From positions 17,472,771 to 17,536,770 of the forward strand of contig NC_135558.1 in assembly GCF_964340395.1 (NCBI RefSeq): DNA of 64,000 bases, read 5' to 3'. The DNA comes from Glandiceps talaboti. Lineage: Eukaryota > Hemichordata > Enteropneusta > Spengelidae. Below, piece by piece: positions 21,464 to 42,765 of this stretch (position 1 is its first letter; every line of letters starts with the position of its first letter). A program made the translations under genes and the position numbers. A model generated the notes under the pieces. It was not told the DNA's origin, ran no database searches, and saw only the letters and a program-made list of their open reading frames with translations.

Positions 21464-24400
21464 TTAGGTACCCGATGGCCTGAAAGAGAAAAAACAAAGG
21501 TATTGTGGCGTGTTTGTGACTTGCTAGATTTTCTCAAACAGAGACATATGTACGGATATAAACAAAACAGTCTAGCTTTTGGTGGAATGTTGTTCTGATA
21601 CATGTATACAAAACACTACAAAAGGTGAATGTAGACATCGCATGTTCGGAGCTTGAAGAAACTATTCATCGGGAAGTAAAATATACACAATAGTAACTTT
21701 TGAATGGTAAATTATAAATGATTGGAGAGACACATTAATGCTGGATACTAAATCATTGCATGATCAAAGTCTATAGTAGATGGATTGAAACATTGCATTG
21801 TTTCTAATTTATCATCCCAAAGAAACTATATTTTACTGTCCTATTGATTCTTGATATCATGATTAACATATAGTCCATTACATTTCCTTTCATGCCAAAT
21901 GCACAATGGAGAGAGTGTGCTGTGTGTTACCAAAAACAAAGCATGTAAAAACAAAAGTACTGGACCCTTGCCCGGGTGAGGGCGCTAACACATAAGTACG
22001 GTACATAGAAGTACAATTTTCCTGTGGTGATAACAACAGATAACTATCCGTCCCTTATACTCATAAACTTTTACACACTATCTTAACTTCATAATGTGAT
22101 GGTACACCTTCATGACAGAGATTGCAGTAATGTTGACAATAAAGAGTGTGTTCCACGAAGTTAAAATATCAAAGACAACATCCATCACTTACTTTGCCCA
22201 TTCAACGTTTAGAATAAGATGATCATAACCAAAACCAGACACCCCTTCAATAGCTCTGGCAGCGTCTTCACGACGATGGAAATTGATAAATGCAAAACCC
22301 TGGAAAAAGTAAAGAGGACGTTTTTCTCAGTAACATGTACATTTAATCTTTGCCATAAATTCTGTCCAATAAATCTAAGCAGGTGAAGATGAACATGGCT
22401 TCCTTCACATATTTGATTAAGTGGCAACACATTCGTACAAACACTGACACAAAATGTATGTAACAAACATTCTTAAAGTTTTGCATGGCATGTCTACAGT
22501 TCAAATAATTACACATGCAGTGTGTTTTACTATTAATTTAGTTGGATTATTTTTGAGAGCCACATGTTTCTTATTTCATAGTTTCTTGGTAAATTCTGGA
22601 CATCACATGGTTTCCATTTCAATATGTGTAATATTTTCATAGAAGTAATCAGCAGTATCATTCTTACCTTTGATTGACCTGTGATCTTGTCCTTGGCAAG
22701 ATATATCCTGGATATCGTACCAAATGGTCTGAATAATTCCTGTAAATCAGACTCGCGAGTGTCTTCAGACAGATTTGTAACACGAATAGTGGCACCTTCA
22801 TCTGTAAACGGTATTTGACATCCGTTAATTAAATGAACATCAATGAGTTCTGTGTGTGTATCTTGCAATATTTGCATAATATATAACAGTATATCAGTTG
22901 AGCTGATGTTGACCATGCTAAGTTTCACATAAATGGCGTTATGTCACTTGACATTTCAACATTAAAGACAACTGGTCACTAAACTCAGGAATAGATTCTG
23001 AAAAGCTACGTCTCAACATTAATAACACGAATGTAAATGAATCTACTAACTAACAGGAGTTTCCTTTAGGGGCAAGACCAATAGTTCATAGGATAACAAA
23101 CTAAATTCTTTTAATTTGGGGCTTTGGGGGCTTTTGAGCCATTTTAGTTCTCATCCTACAAAAACGATTTCAATGGATCTGTTTGTACCCCTAAATACAA
23201 ATATTTCTAAAAAAAAAAAAACACCAAAAAATGTCAGAAGGGAATTTTAGCTTTAATAACTGCATGGCACTAAAATAAAGTGTCAACAAAAGAACTATTT
23301 TGTCATCATTATACTGTACATACTGGCTTTATATTCATAGCACTACATACTACTCCAAATTTGTAAATACTGATTTGAAATTGATTGTGCTGTCTGAAAC
23401 ATTTTCAATTTGGTAAATATAATTATATAAAAGGGGTCCGAGGCCTAACTAAAGAATTTAGTTTTTTTAATCCTACATTGAACTACTGATCTCACCTCTT
23501 ACCAGAGCAAAAAAACTGATCTACTTTTTTGAAGATGAATCATCATGTAAGATAGAAATGTTTATGTACCTCTACGTGACGCCATTGATTCTCCACGACG
23601 ATTAGCGCCATCACGCATACTAGGTGGCACATATTTACCACTTTTGTTTTCAGCTGCTTTGGGTGCTGCTGGGTCTACTTTGGCTGCAAATATCAAATGT
23701 TTGGTAATATTAGCATAAAACAGCATCAAGGACAAAGAACTATCAGAAAACGGTGACACAGAATTGCACAAAACATCTGAGAAGAAACAGCTGACATTGC
23801 TAAGAATGTCAATCCTAATTTTACTAATGAGTACAAAAATAAAGAAATACAACAACAATTTTAAGGTATGAACATGTAAAGACATTAAAAACGACAGATT
23901 CAAAGATTTCAATTTCTACTTTCTCTGTATTCTGACATCTGCAATAAATGAGCTCAAACATGTCTGTACGTTTACAGGGTTGAATTTTTTTGTGAGTCCA
24001 TATTGCAGTGTTTGTTGTCAGTGTTGCAGTTTGTCCCTGATCATATAGCATACTTAATGCAAAACTTGGTCAGATGTTCACAGCCATTTTCTTACTCATT
24101 TATTGCAGAATCATTATTTTACTGGAACTAATAACTGAAAACGCCCAACTGCAAACAAAAGTTCATGATAAACGTACAAAATAAAAATTTCTATTTTGCG
24201 TATCTATGATGTTCTTCATACAATAATACATGTATTACATCATAAACTGAAGTCACTTGCTAGATGCATGCCACTTACGTTTATTCTTATCATCTTCCAT
24301 TTGTAATGGTTCAAGCGTATCTTTATAAGGACATTTAGTTGTCCAATGGTCGCCTTTACACACACGACACTGTACAATTCTCTGTGCTGACAACTTCTTC

Positions 24401-25756
24401 AATGGATCATCGTCTTGCTGGTTCAGAGCATCCTACATAAACACAACAACGGAGAGAACTTGATGTTATGGTCTGTAGATTCATACATTCAGTCGTACAC
24501 ATGCAGACACAAGACACATATGTACTGCTGCTAAGTACTAAGTCTTTATTAGAAGTAAAGTGATCATGTGACCTACAGATATGTTAATTGGTATAGGTTA
24601 AACCATTATACTGCAGGTGGTATACATGGTAACATCTCCCTTTCTTTCTCGGATTGTTTTATTGTCTTCATCAAAGTCAATATAGTTGTTCGACATTGGA
24701 TAAATGAGTATATGTTGAATATAATGAAGAAAATATATATGAGTAAATATTTGATTATTTAATTTCATTATGTCTTATTCGTTGCATTGATTTGTCTTCA
24801 TATAATGTAAACTTGTACCTCAAACTAAACACGAGAGAATTTCGACACAAGACACTTGAGAATTAATTATGCCTGGGCTAATGGCCTGGTTATCGGTTTT
24901 ACTAGCCTGTAAAATATGACATGTCATGCCATTCATATCAGCTTGTGAAAGAGGTTGGCTGATGCATGAGGGCGCCCCCATCACAGCACACTTCACAGAC
25001 TGAGATTAACAAATCTGACATAAACAATGTGTACTTTCTTCTGCTAATAATATCATTATAATACTTTGTATATGTGACAGAGTTGTGTTGCTACTCATCT
25101 TGTAAACCATTTTAAGGCACTTGAAAATTCAATATCATGATCCACATTGAATTTTCAAGTGCTAAAAAGGTTGTCTTATTTATGGACCAAATTTACCACT
25201 GTCTGTACCAAATTTCATGTACATGTACATGTATCACATCGTGAACGATTATTACCGAAATCACTCTCTTTCCACTCAACTATACAATGTGTGTGAAAGC
25301 ACAGATGAAAAATGTTTTTAACTAGTTCAAGTTCTGTGTTTGACTTCAAAATCTTCGGAGTTTGAGTTTGACAGAGCAGTGTGTTATGATATCATGAATC
25401 ATCATATAGCACAAATTCTGTAACTCCTAGAGAGAATGGTATACTGGATATTGTAACGTTACTGAACATGGTGCCATTACAACATCCTACATAGAGTTCA
25501 ATATACCAACACTTCCCAACTACAACTAATGCTTACCTCTTTACTTGTTGTAAACTGCATGAATACATCATCACATACGGCAGTAGTGGATGGATTTGGT
25601 CCAGGTTTGTCATTCTCAGCTGCCCCAAATTTAGGCCATTTCTATGAGATGTAACGAGAATGGTTGAATTTGATTTGCACATGTACTGAATAAACTTTCC
25701 TTTAACATTATATTTATATATGTAACACTAGATGGACATCCAGATGGACACAAATA

Positions 25757-25787
<31 letters not shown>

Positions 25788-28236
25788 ACATACACACACA
25801 CATACATACATACATACATACATACATACGTACGCATGCACACACACACATACATACATACATACATACATACACACATACATACACACATACATACACA
25901 CATACATACATACACATACATACATACATACATACACACATACATACATACGTACGTACGTACGTACGTACGTACGCACACACACACATACATTACATAC
26001 ATACATACATACATACATACATGTACACACATACACACACACAAGATACAACATATCTTACCTTTCTTTGTGCAATTGATTTTGATGTTTTCCTTTTTTC
26101 TATCTTGTATGTTCTTATACACTGCAAAAAACAAACATTGACTATTATTAGATATGAATATATATGAAGAAGCATATTCAGAAATTTCCCAAATGTAACT
26201 TCCCAGTGATTCTCTGAAGTGTAATCAATCTAGTCTCTCTTCTTCTCCCAAATATCAACATGAACTACTGAATACATGTACAGTGATCCTCTATTGAGCA
26301 ACCAATCTAGTCTTTGAAGTTGAACATCACAGACTTATGACTGCTGTCATTTCTTCTGTAGTGTAACCATTCCATAACGTTCTAGTCATGAACATCAGAC
26401 TCAAGAATACTATGATTTGATGCACTGAATTAACTTTAGAAACAATGTCATGAGAATATGCAGGGGAATAGTTTGAGTTATACTATTTGATCATGGTAAA
26501 TCTCGGCTTAACTAACGAAAACAGTGCTAGTGACTTTGGTCTAATTGCTTCGATTGATATTACAAGTGATATTGTAAATAATGACTGTCGTTTAAATTTT
26601 CTTCTCTGTAGTTTTCATGTTCATCAGGTTGTGCCCATCCATCACAGTTTATTCTTTTAATACAATGAATGAATGAATGAATCATGAATGAATGAATGTA
26701 CATATACAACAGGTTTACTCAAATGTAAAATTTAAGTACTCATCTCACCTTTATTTTCTTTCCATCGTCATTTAGTTTATACTCAATTACTGTCTTGACA
26801 TTGTCTATTATTGTTTCGGAAATTGGGGGAAGGGAATCTGGGAAAAAAAAGACAACAACAATACAGCTCAAAATTAAGTGATGAACTAACCCCATTGTCT
26901 GGCTGATGTTGACAGTGACTAGGCCGGGTGTTAACATATGAGTAAGGTTAGTGCAAACATTAACACTTCCAGTTGCAAACACATGCAGGGGGCTGCAAAG
27001 TGTTTTAGTGCCAGCCATGTGCTACATGTACCGCTGAGTACCAGTAGTCTGATACTAGTCAGTCAGACACAATTCTTAGTATGTGCAATAGCATTTTACC
27101 TCATGCTACATTGTAGATGGGCAAAACACAACAGGAAGGTCAACTTATTCTCAGTAACTGCAAATAGTATTTTACCTCGTGCTAAATGGTCAAAACAGAA
27201 CAAGAAGGTCCCCTTACTCTCATGCCCGCCTACAGAAATGCATATGAAGTGCATAGAGCAGAAGTTTTGGTGTCGACCAGCGAATCAAACGTTCATTATT
27301 TTTATGATACACCTCGGCAGTAATATTTTATTTCAGGTACTGAGAATTCAATAACTTTAATACTAATATTCATTTGAATGGACATACATCATTCAGTTCC
27401 ATAAAAAAAGACAAACAACATATTATATTTGTCTTTGAATCGCTAATTGTTATTAGTGTTTAAGGCCTTGGTTGGCGATTTTGGAATCTACTTCCAGTTT
27501 AGTCCTGCTTGCATACAGAGTAAGTCGTCCCTTCCTTCTTTTGAGGGTTGTGTCAGTAATATAGACCCGTACGTGCACCGTCTGCAAGCAGGACTATTTC
27601 CAGTTGAGATTGCTGGCAATGATGGTATTATTATTATGCATTTGAATAATATACAAATGTATGTAACCCGCTCAAAAACGACATGATTTCAATTCAGAAG
27701 CTGCTGTAATGACTGTTTTGTATTCATGATAATCATGGCTTCTCGTGTTTTTCTGAGCATGCATCTGGCGAGATGTGTGAAAATAGCTAGGTCATGGTGA
27801 CAATACGGATTGTGATTGTACATGTGCAAATCCTACACATTCACTTTCTCCTGAGTCATACACAAACTATCAAATAACACGGTGATATTCTTTCTTCATT
27901 CAATCTATAAACTTTGTCAATATATAAAATAATTCGTGTATCACAAAAATCTCTAACACTAGGACTTAACACGACAAATTCCATCTCGACAATCATCAAA
28001 ACATTAAAATAGGAAACATAATGTCGCCATGAATGGCACGACACATTTTCCCAATTTTCGCACTCACCATCTCCGGCTTCCTCGACCAGATCAGCCCAAC
28101 TCGGCTTTACACTGCAAAATAATAAGTTCTAATTATTCTTCTGATTCTTATAAAATTGGAAAGAAAGTCAAGAATTTCTAAAAAGAATGGGAATTTCACG
28201 AAAAATTAATACTTACTCGGAGTCTGTGACAGGCAT
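21464..28236 (-). CDS. EIF3G: Translation initiation factor eIF3 subunit g
   Basis: RNA-binding subunit of cytoplasmic eIF3, which loads mRNA onto the 40S ribosome and supports scanning. Coding exons, 5' to 3' on the minus strand: 28236-28217, 28111-28068, 26837-26749, 26121-26062, 25641-25537, 24432-24279, 23683-23570, 22801-22668, 22299-22193, 21479-21464. They join in frame to 280 codons plus stop (human 320 aa). Signatures are the N-terminal [11 protein letters not shown], the zinc knuckle [13 protein letters not shown] (residues 128-140, C-X2-C-X3-H-X4-C), the [19 protein letters not shown] linker and a C-terminal RRM (about 196-276) with RNP2 IRVTNL and RNP1 KGFAFINF. The intron before exon 9 splits RNP1 after its Lys. 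The last exon is only 16 nt and encodes K-P-S-G-T-stop. The shorter length comes from the acidic linker after residue 21. Head-to-head with SPOUT1. Confidence 0.97.
25763..26045. repeat. Compound (CA)n/(CATA)n/(CGTA)n microsatellite
   Basis: Fills most of EIF3G intron 4. CA runs alternate with CATA units, and about eight self-complementary ACGT/CGTA units lie near 25950-25976. All frames stay open, giving spurious Thr/His or Cys/Val/Tyr ORFs of up to 167 codons. Confidence 0.95.
26664..26698. repeat. (GAAT)n microsatellite
   Basis: About eight TGAA/GAAT units with one interruption, in EIF3G intron 3. Confidence 0.85.
27090..27625. repeat. Tandem duplication and imperfect inverted repeat in EIF3G intron 2
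   Basis: At about 27090-27225 a ~75-bp unit (TTTTACCTCATGCTA, CAAAACACAACAGGAAGGTC) is repeated once with divergence. At 27473-27625 AGTCCTGCTTGCA and its exact inverse TGCAAGCAGGACT flank about 75 nt, with looser pairing outward, giving a fold-back structure. Probably transposon remnants. The short ORF across it is not a recognised protein. Confidence 0.5.
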
Positions 28237-28533
28237 CTTGTGCTTGATGTGAAAATATGGTGCAAGAGATGGCGCAATTGAAGCCCTTTAACTTACTAAA
28301 ATTTAATAGTAGGATATTGTGCAAGAGCATATTTTTTATTAAATACGACAAAGTATGCACATACATGGTGATTCTAAACCTCCACTTAGTTCATATCGGT
28401 ATGGAAGAATCAAAGGCTTCATATTGACACAGATAGACTTATTTTCATCATTTTATCTATACCGATGAAGAATGTTTTGAATTCATTTTAAGAAACCTAT
28501 GTAGTAAAGATGCATTGTGGGTAATAATCTGCC
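28237..28533. promoter_or_regulatory. Divergent EIF3G/SPOUT1 promoter
   Basis: Only 297 bp separate the two start codons, so both 5' UTRs and promoters must share this stretch. It has no obvious TATA box placed for either gene. A GATGGCGC word (YY1-like) lies near 28268 and GCATTGTGGGTAA near 28512. The SPOUT1 ATG is in a strong context (GCCATGG). Confidence 0.7.
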
Positions 28534-38145
<9,612 letters not shown>

Positions 38146-38203
38146 CATTTATTATTTATTGTGATATTTTATATAATTTTGAATTTTATTTTCAAACAGT
38201 TAT

Positions 38204-38209
38204 AATAAA
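38204..38209 (+). promoter_or_regulatory. SPOUT1 polyadenylation signal AATAAA
   Basis: Canonical hexamer 58 nt after the SPOUT1 stop codon. Confidence 0.65.
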
Positions 38210-38352
38210 ATATTTTATGTCCATTTTACCAAGCAATCTTCATATTTTGTTTGTGTGTCATGTACGATTTGATTATTCATACGAACAGTTTATCGCTCCT
38301 TGAATAACTGGGATTATGAAAATGTGTAACAGACAAATCTTATAGCGAGCAG

Positions 38353-38665
38353 TTAAAGCAAAAAAAAAAAGAATTGTTTCTGGTCAGCATACGCATCCCT
38401 TAAAGACCCCCATTTTTTTTGTGTGTGTTTGGCCAGCCCATGCAGTCTGCAGATCCAGGATGAAACACAAAAATAACCCTCCCTACTTCAGTGAAGACAA
38501 TTGTAATCAGGAACAAGCAAATGACATCTGCCCCACATACACACTATAAATAGTAGACTGAGTGACAGGTTTGTTGATTATTTAAAAAAAAAAACGGATC
38601 ATATCGCACCATTTTACATAAAATGTCCTGACCAGAAACATTTCTGGATGGGGGGGGGGGGGGCT
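38353..38665. mobile_element. Harbinger-like MITE family B, copy 2
   Basis: AGAATTGTTTCTGGTCAGCA at the left, GGCCAGCCCATGCAGTCTGC and AAATAACCCTCCCTACTTCA inside, and TCCTGACCAGAAACATTTCT at the right, running into a G-tract. It lies between SPOUT1 and GTF2B. Confidence 0.65.
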
Positions 38666-39206
38666 AAGTTCAATTATTATATTAACTCTGGTTTTGCTTG
38701 ACCTGTCCTTGGTATTATATGTAGACTTTGCATTGATTGCCGCTATCTACATCAAACATAGTGGTCATTAACCCCTGTTCTTCATAACACACTGAGATGA
38801 ATCGTCAGTTATTAAGCAGCATCTTTCAGAAGTATGTTGTTGATAAATATAATGTGAGTGAATTATATGTTGTTTTTTTCTACTCATAAGTAGTTCTTTA
38901 TGTCACTTTTGAATAAATGATACTTTTGAAAGATATTTCGACAATTAACTTTACTCTGTTACCTTGAATGGCTATAAAATGCAAGACTACACAAATGCGT
39001 TACACTATACGTATAGAGTCAATTTAGCAACATGTTTTACTTGTACATAATGTTTACACTTTCATCGTGATGTCAGGTAAATATATAGACATTTAAAACA
39101 ATGGATTGTTCATAGCAAATATCACGGTGAACAGATCAACCCAAACTAGCAGCAAACCTAAACATTAGATTTTAATCAGATAGGTAGTTCGCCATCCAAA
39201 ATTAAA

Positions 39207-39453
39207 GGCCAAAAAAAATTGTTTCTGGTCACCGTGTGCATCACTTACCGTAAATACCCCCATGTCGGTCTTTTTTTTTATTGTGTTTGTTCAGCCCATG
39301 CAGTCTGCAGATCCATGGGGAAACAGAAAAATTACCCTCCCCACTTCAGTGAAGACAACTGCAGAGTCAATCATGAACAAGCAAATGACATCTGCCCCAC
39401 ATACACACTTGCTCTAAAGTACTAAAAGAAAAGGGACAGTAAACTGTCATATT
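39207..39453. mobile_element. Harbinger-like MITE family B, copy 3 (3'-truncated)
   Basis: Starts GGCCAAAAAAAATTGTTTCT and keeps the CAGCCCATGCAGTCTGCAGA, ATTACCCTCCCCACTTCAGT and GCCCCACATACACACTTGCT blocks, but has no right TIR. Confidence 0.65.
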
Positions 39454-39549
39454 GGTTTTAACAAACAAATGAACATCGCAAAGAACATTTACGCATCCTT
39501 CATCTTCACCAAACGAACTAGTATGTTTATGTTATCTTAACCAAGTTGT

Positions 39550-39680
39550 TGTTTTATTTTTATTTATTTTTTGTTGGCTTGGGTTATTTGGGGGTGGGGG
39601 TAGGTTTTTTTTGTGTGTGGGTTTTTTTTTGTGTGTGTATGTTGTTGTTGTTGTTGTTGTTTTGTTTTTTTTGGGGGGGG
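39550..39680. repeat. G/T-rich low-complexity tract with (TTG)n
   Basis: Runs of T and G with TTGTTGTTG near 39640-39662 and two short G tracts. Possible quadruplex-forming strand. No gene. Confidence 0.8.
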
Positions 39681-39765
39681 GAGGTTTGCAGGATGGTAGT
39701 GGGGGAAAGTTGAACTTTTTAGTATACACACTAAAGCTATGTACGATTCAGCTAATAGAACATAA

Positions 39766-40052
39766 GGCCTGTAAAAATTGTTTGGTTCCGGTTACCCGAC
39801 CCAACCTAGTTTTTCATGCTGACCCTAGTAGATGCGGAAACTGACATCAACTTAAAAAGACAATACAAAACTGTTCTTCCAATCTGTATTATCTAATGGG
39901 AAGAAACCAATAACACAGAAACTATATGGAAAACAACGGAAAACATAACTATGGTGGTACACTCACATATGAAAAAAAATAAAATAAAAAGTCTACCTAC
40001 CCCACCTATTCTAAAATTGAGCGTAATCGGAACCACGTAATATTTTTAGGTC
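39766..40052. mobile_element. Harbinger-like MITE family A, internally deleted copy
   Basis: GGCCTGTAAAAATTGTTTGG, then CGGTTACCCGACCCAACCTA at the left and TACCCCACCTATTCTAAAAT, GAGCGTAATCGGAACCAC at the right. About 100 bp shorter than the 9562 copy because a block after the left end is missing. Confidence 0.7.
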
Positions 40053-40412
40053 GATAAACGGGAAGCAACTGTAAGGGCCATGAACTTTTTTTAATCTGAA
40101 AATGATAACTACTGATAACCTTTTATTATAAGATAATTCGATGGAATGGCAAGACTGAAAACTCAAGCGAAAGTTGCTAGCTTCCCATTTCTGTTTATTT
40201 TCCAGTGTACCAATGTTACATGTATATAAAAAAAACAAAACAGTTTTACATTTCTGAAGAATGGTTTTTGCATATCCCAATTGTAGTAATTGATTAAACC
40301 ACAGATAGACGAATTTATTTGTTTCAGCTCTTTGGACATTTTTTATAAAATTATTTAAGTAAGCAACTGATATGAAATCCGTCAAGATAAAAAAAAACAA
40401 AAAAACAAGCTA

Positions 40413-40812
40413 GCAAGCAAAGTTGACACAGCCATTGTTTTTTTAAGTAAATACGATCGTAGAATGTTGACATCGCCAATGATATATGGCCATCTATCAG
40501 GAACTCTACGTGAATATGAATAATACAGTATTGTATTTGAACAGAGGGGACATAAATTATGATTTATACATAATTATATGACTGCCTAAATTATAAACTT
40601 ACGTAGTCCTACACAAATGTTTCTTTCATCAGTGCAAACATTTATTTTCCTTCGATCTTTGTTCCATTGATGTAATTTTATCGCTGTAATAAATAAGAAA
40701 CTGACAACTGCCGGAACTTTACGTACAGTAATTTCATGACGCAGCGAAGTGACGTCATCGACACCTTTGTTAATAAATATGAGAGAGCTAAGGGTTCCTA
40801 ACATCAGAAAAA
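40413..40812 (+). promoter_or_regulatory. GTF2B promoter region with CRE
   Basis: A full palindromic cAMP-response element TGACGTCA lies at 40750-40757, 56 bp before the GTF2B ATG, a typical distance from a housekeeping start site. The start codon sits in AAAAATGGCGTC, which fits a YY1-type element. No TATA box is seen. Binding is inferred from motif only. Confidence 0.5.
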
Positions 40813-42704
40813 ATGGCGTCTACTTCGAGTGCAAGGTAAGTTGTCTTTGTCCCGAAAAATCTGTCGTTTTGTCGATATTTGGAACTCTACGGCCTTCTAA
40901 GTTTGTAAAATGGAAATGTTGATAGTTTTCAGTACTTTGACTGAAAATCAAACCATGATACCAATGTTTTCTCGTTTTTACCGCTGATGTGTCGTGTCGG
41001 CAGTATTTCTCACGTTTCACCGTCACACATTACAATACAATACATGATGTACATGTACATTTTTTGTATTACGTACTATGGGTAGGACATTGCTAATTTA
41101 AACAATTTGACGTCGCTAGACCACACGACCAAGTAAGTTTTAACATTGAATGGTAAAGATTCGGTCCTTTTTTTTCTTTTCTTTTTTTGCAATGACGAAA
41201 TATGAAATATAGCTTCACAGAATCACAGTCAGTAGCGAAATCACATTATATATCTGCGATGTATATAAACACTATGTTCAATGTCATTGTCAATTATCAT
41301 CGTCAGTACAAAGTTGATCATATCTCAAGGTTGAAATAAATTTCTAAAGATAAAATGTAAATCTTTTACTTTTGAATGAAATGCTTGTATTATGGGCATT
41401 TCCCACTCCGTGTACGTGTCACTTTCAATATACACGTAATTTATTATTCATCTTTTGTGGTGCATATAGGTTTATTTATGATTTATATGGTGTAACTTGA
41501 TCACCCCTCCCCACCCCCTCCCTCCCCAGGCCACGACTTTTGAGTAGCGCTAGTTTCTAACTGTATGAATAAGTCCTGAATTTGATATTTGCCCGTGCAC
41601 TTGTCCCACACGTCACCAGACTCAGAAATACCATTCCATCCAGACATATTTCTTTTAAAAAAATTCTTGTAAGTGAAAGCCAAGCGCAGACTGAGACCCA
41701 TGTTAACTTGCATGCTGCACAGCACTGACCTCAATCTCCCGAAATTTGATTTAACTTTTAATCAAAATAACAGCTAATTTTTTTCTCAAAAATATCAAAA
41801 TTGCTTTCAATGGTTTACAACAAAACAGTAATAAATTGACTACATGAGTGTTATGAATGAATAATGCTAACCAGGCCATGAATAAAACATACATATTTGT
41901 TTTAGTTGTAAATAGTTCTATTCATGCATGTCAAAGGGTTCTAATTACTTCCACCAAATAAAAAAAAAGTGTGTTTCGATAACTCGACCAACCAGAAACT
42001 GAAAAGCTGATCCTAAAACATTAATATTCTTTTACATTCAAAACTCTAAGTTCTATTTTGAATTTTCTACATAAATTTTCATGCCAAAGTATCTTTTTTT
42101 TAAATCTCATTCCAAAGCAATCACATCTTTTCAGGCCGTAAAATTGAATTTGTACACTACCGTTGTGACTTACTAATTCCAACCCGCACATTTCTAAGTC
42201 TCATTTCTCTTTGTGTTTTCATAACATGACAACATGCTTTTTGTTGTATTTGTATTTGTATTGCTTCCCACTTCATTTTTACTGTCCTTGTATTATAAGC
42301 ACTTTTTGTTATTGAGTTATGTGTATGTACATGTATGTGTATACATCGCATTTTATGCAAATGAGTACAGTGTTCAACTATTTTCTTTGTTGTCCTCAAT
42401 ACATTTGTACATCATTGAGTTATGTCTATCACAGACAAGGAAACTTCCTTATAAAATGTACAAGTCTGTGTGTATATCTGTTACTATTAGAGGCAGTGTG
42501 CCCCCTAAGCCAATTTGATGTGCCACTGACCCCTTATACCTCCATGCACTGACACACACAATTTCTAGTGATGCACCAAAATTTGGTGTTCCCCTATCTC
42601 TTACTACATGATGATGACTCACAAGAAATCCCAGTTCTTATCATTTTGTCTCACAACAACAAAATTTTGCTATCATTAGAGGGCACACTGATTAGAGGTA
42701 TATG

Positions 42705-42765
<61 letters not shown>

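Noticed and set aside
25631-26134. ORFs of up to 167 codons rich in Cys/Val/Tyr or His/Thr
   Set aside because: Translated CA/CATA microsatellite inside EIF3G intron 4.
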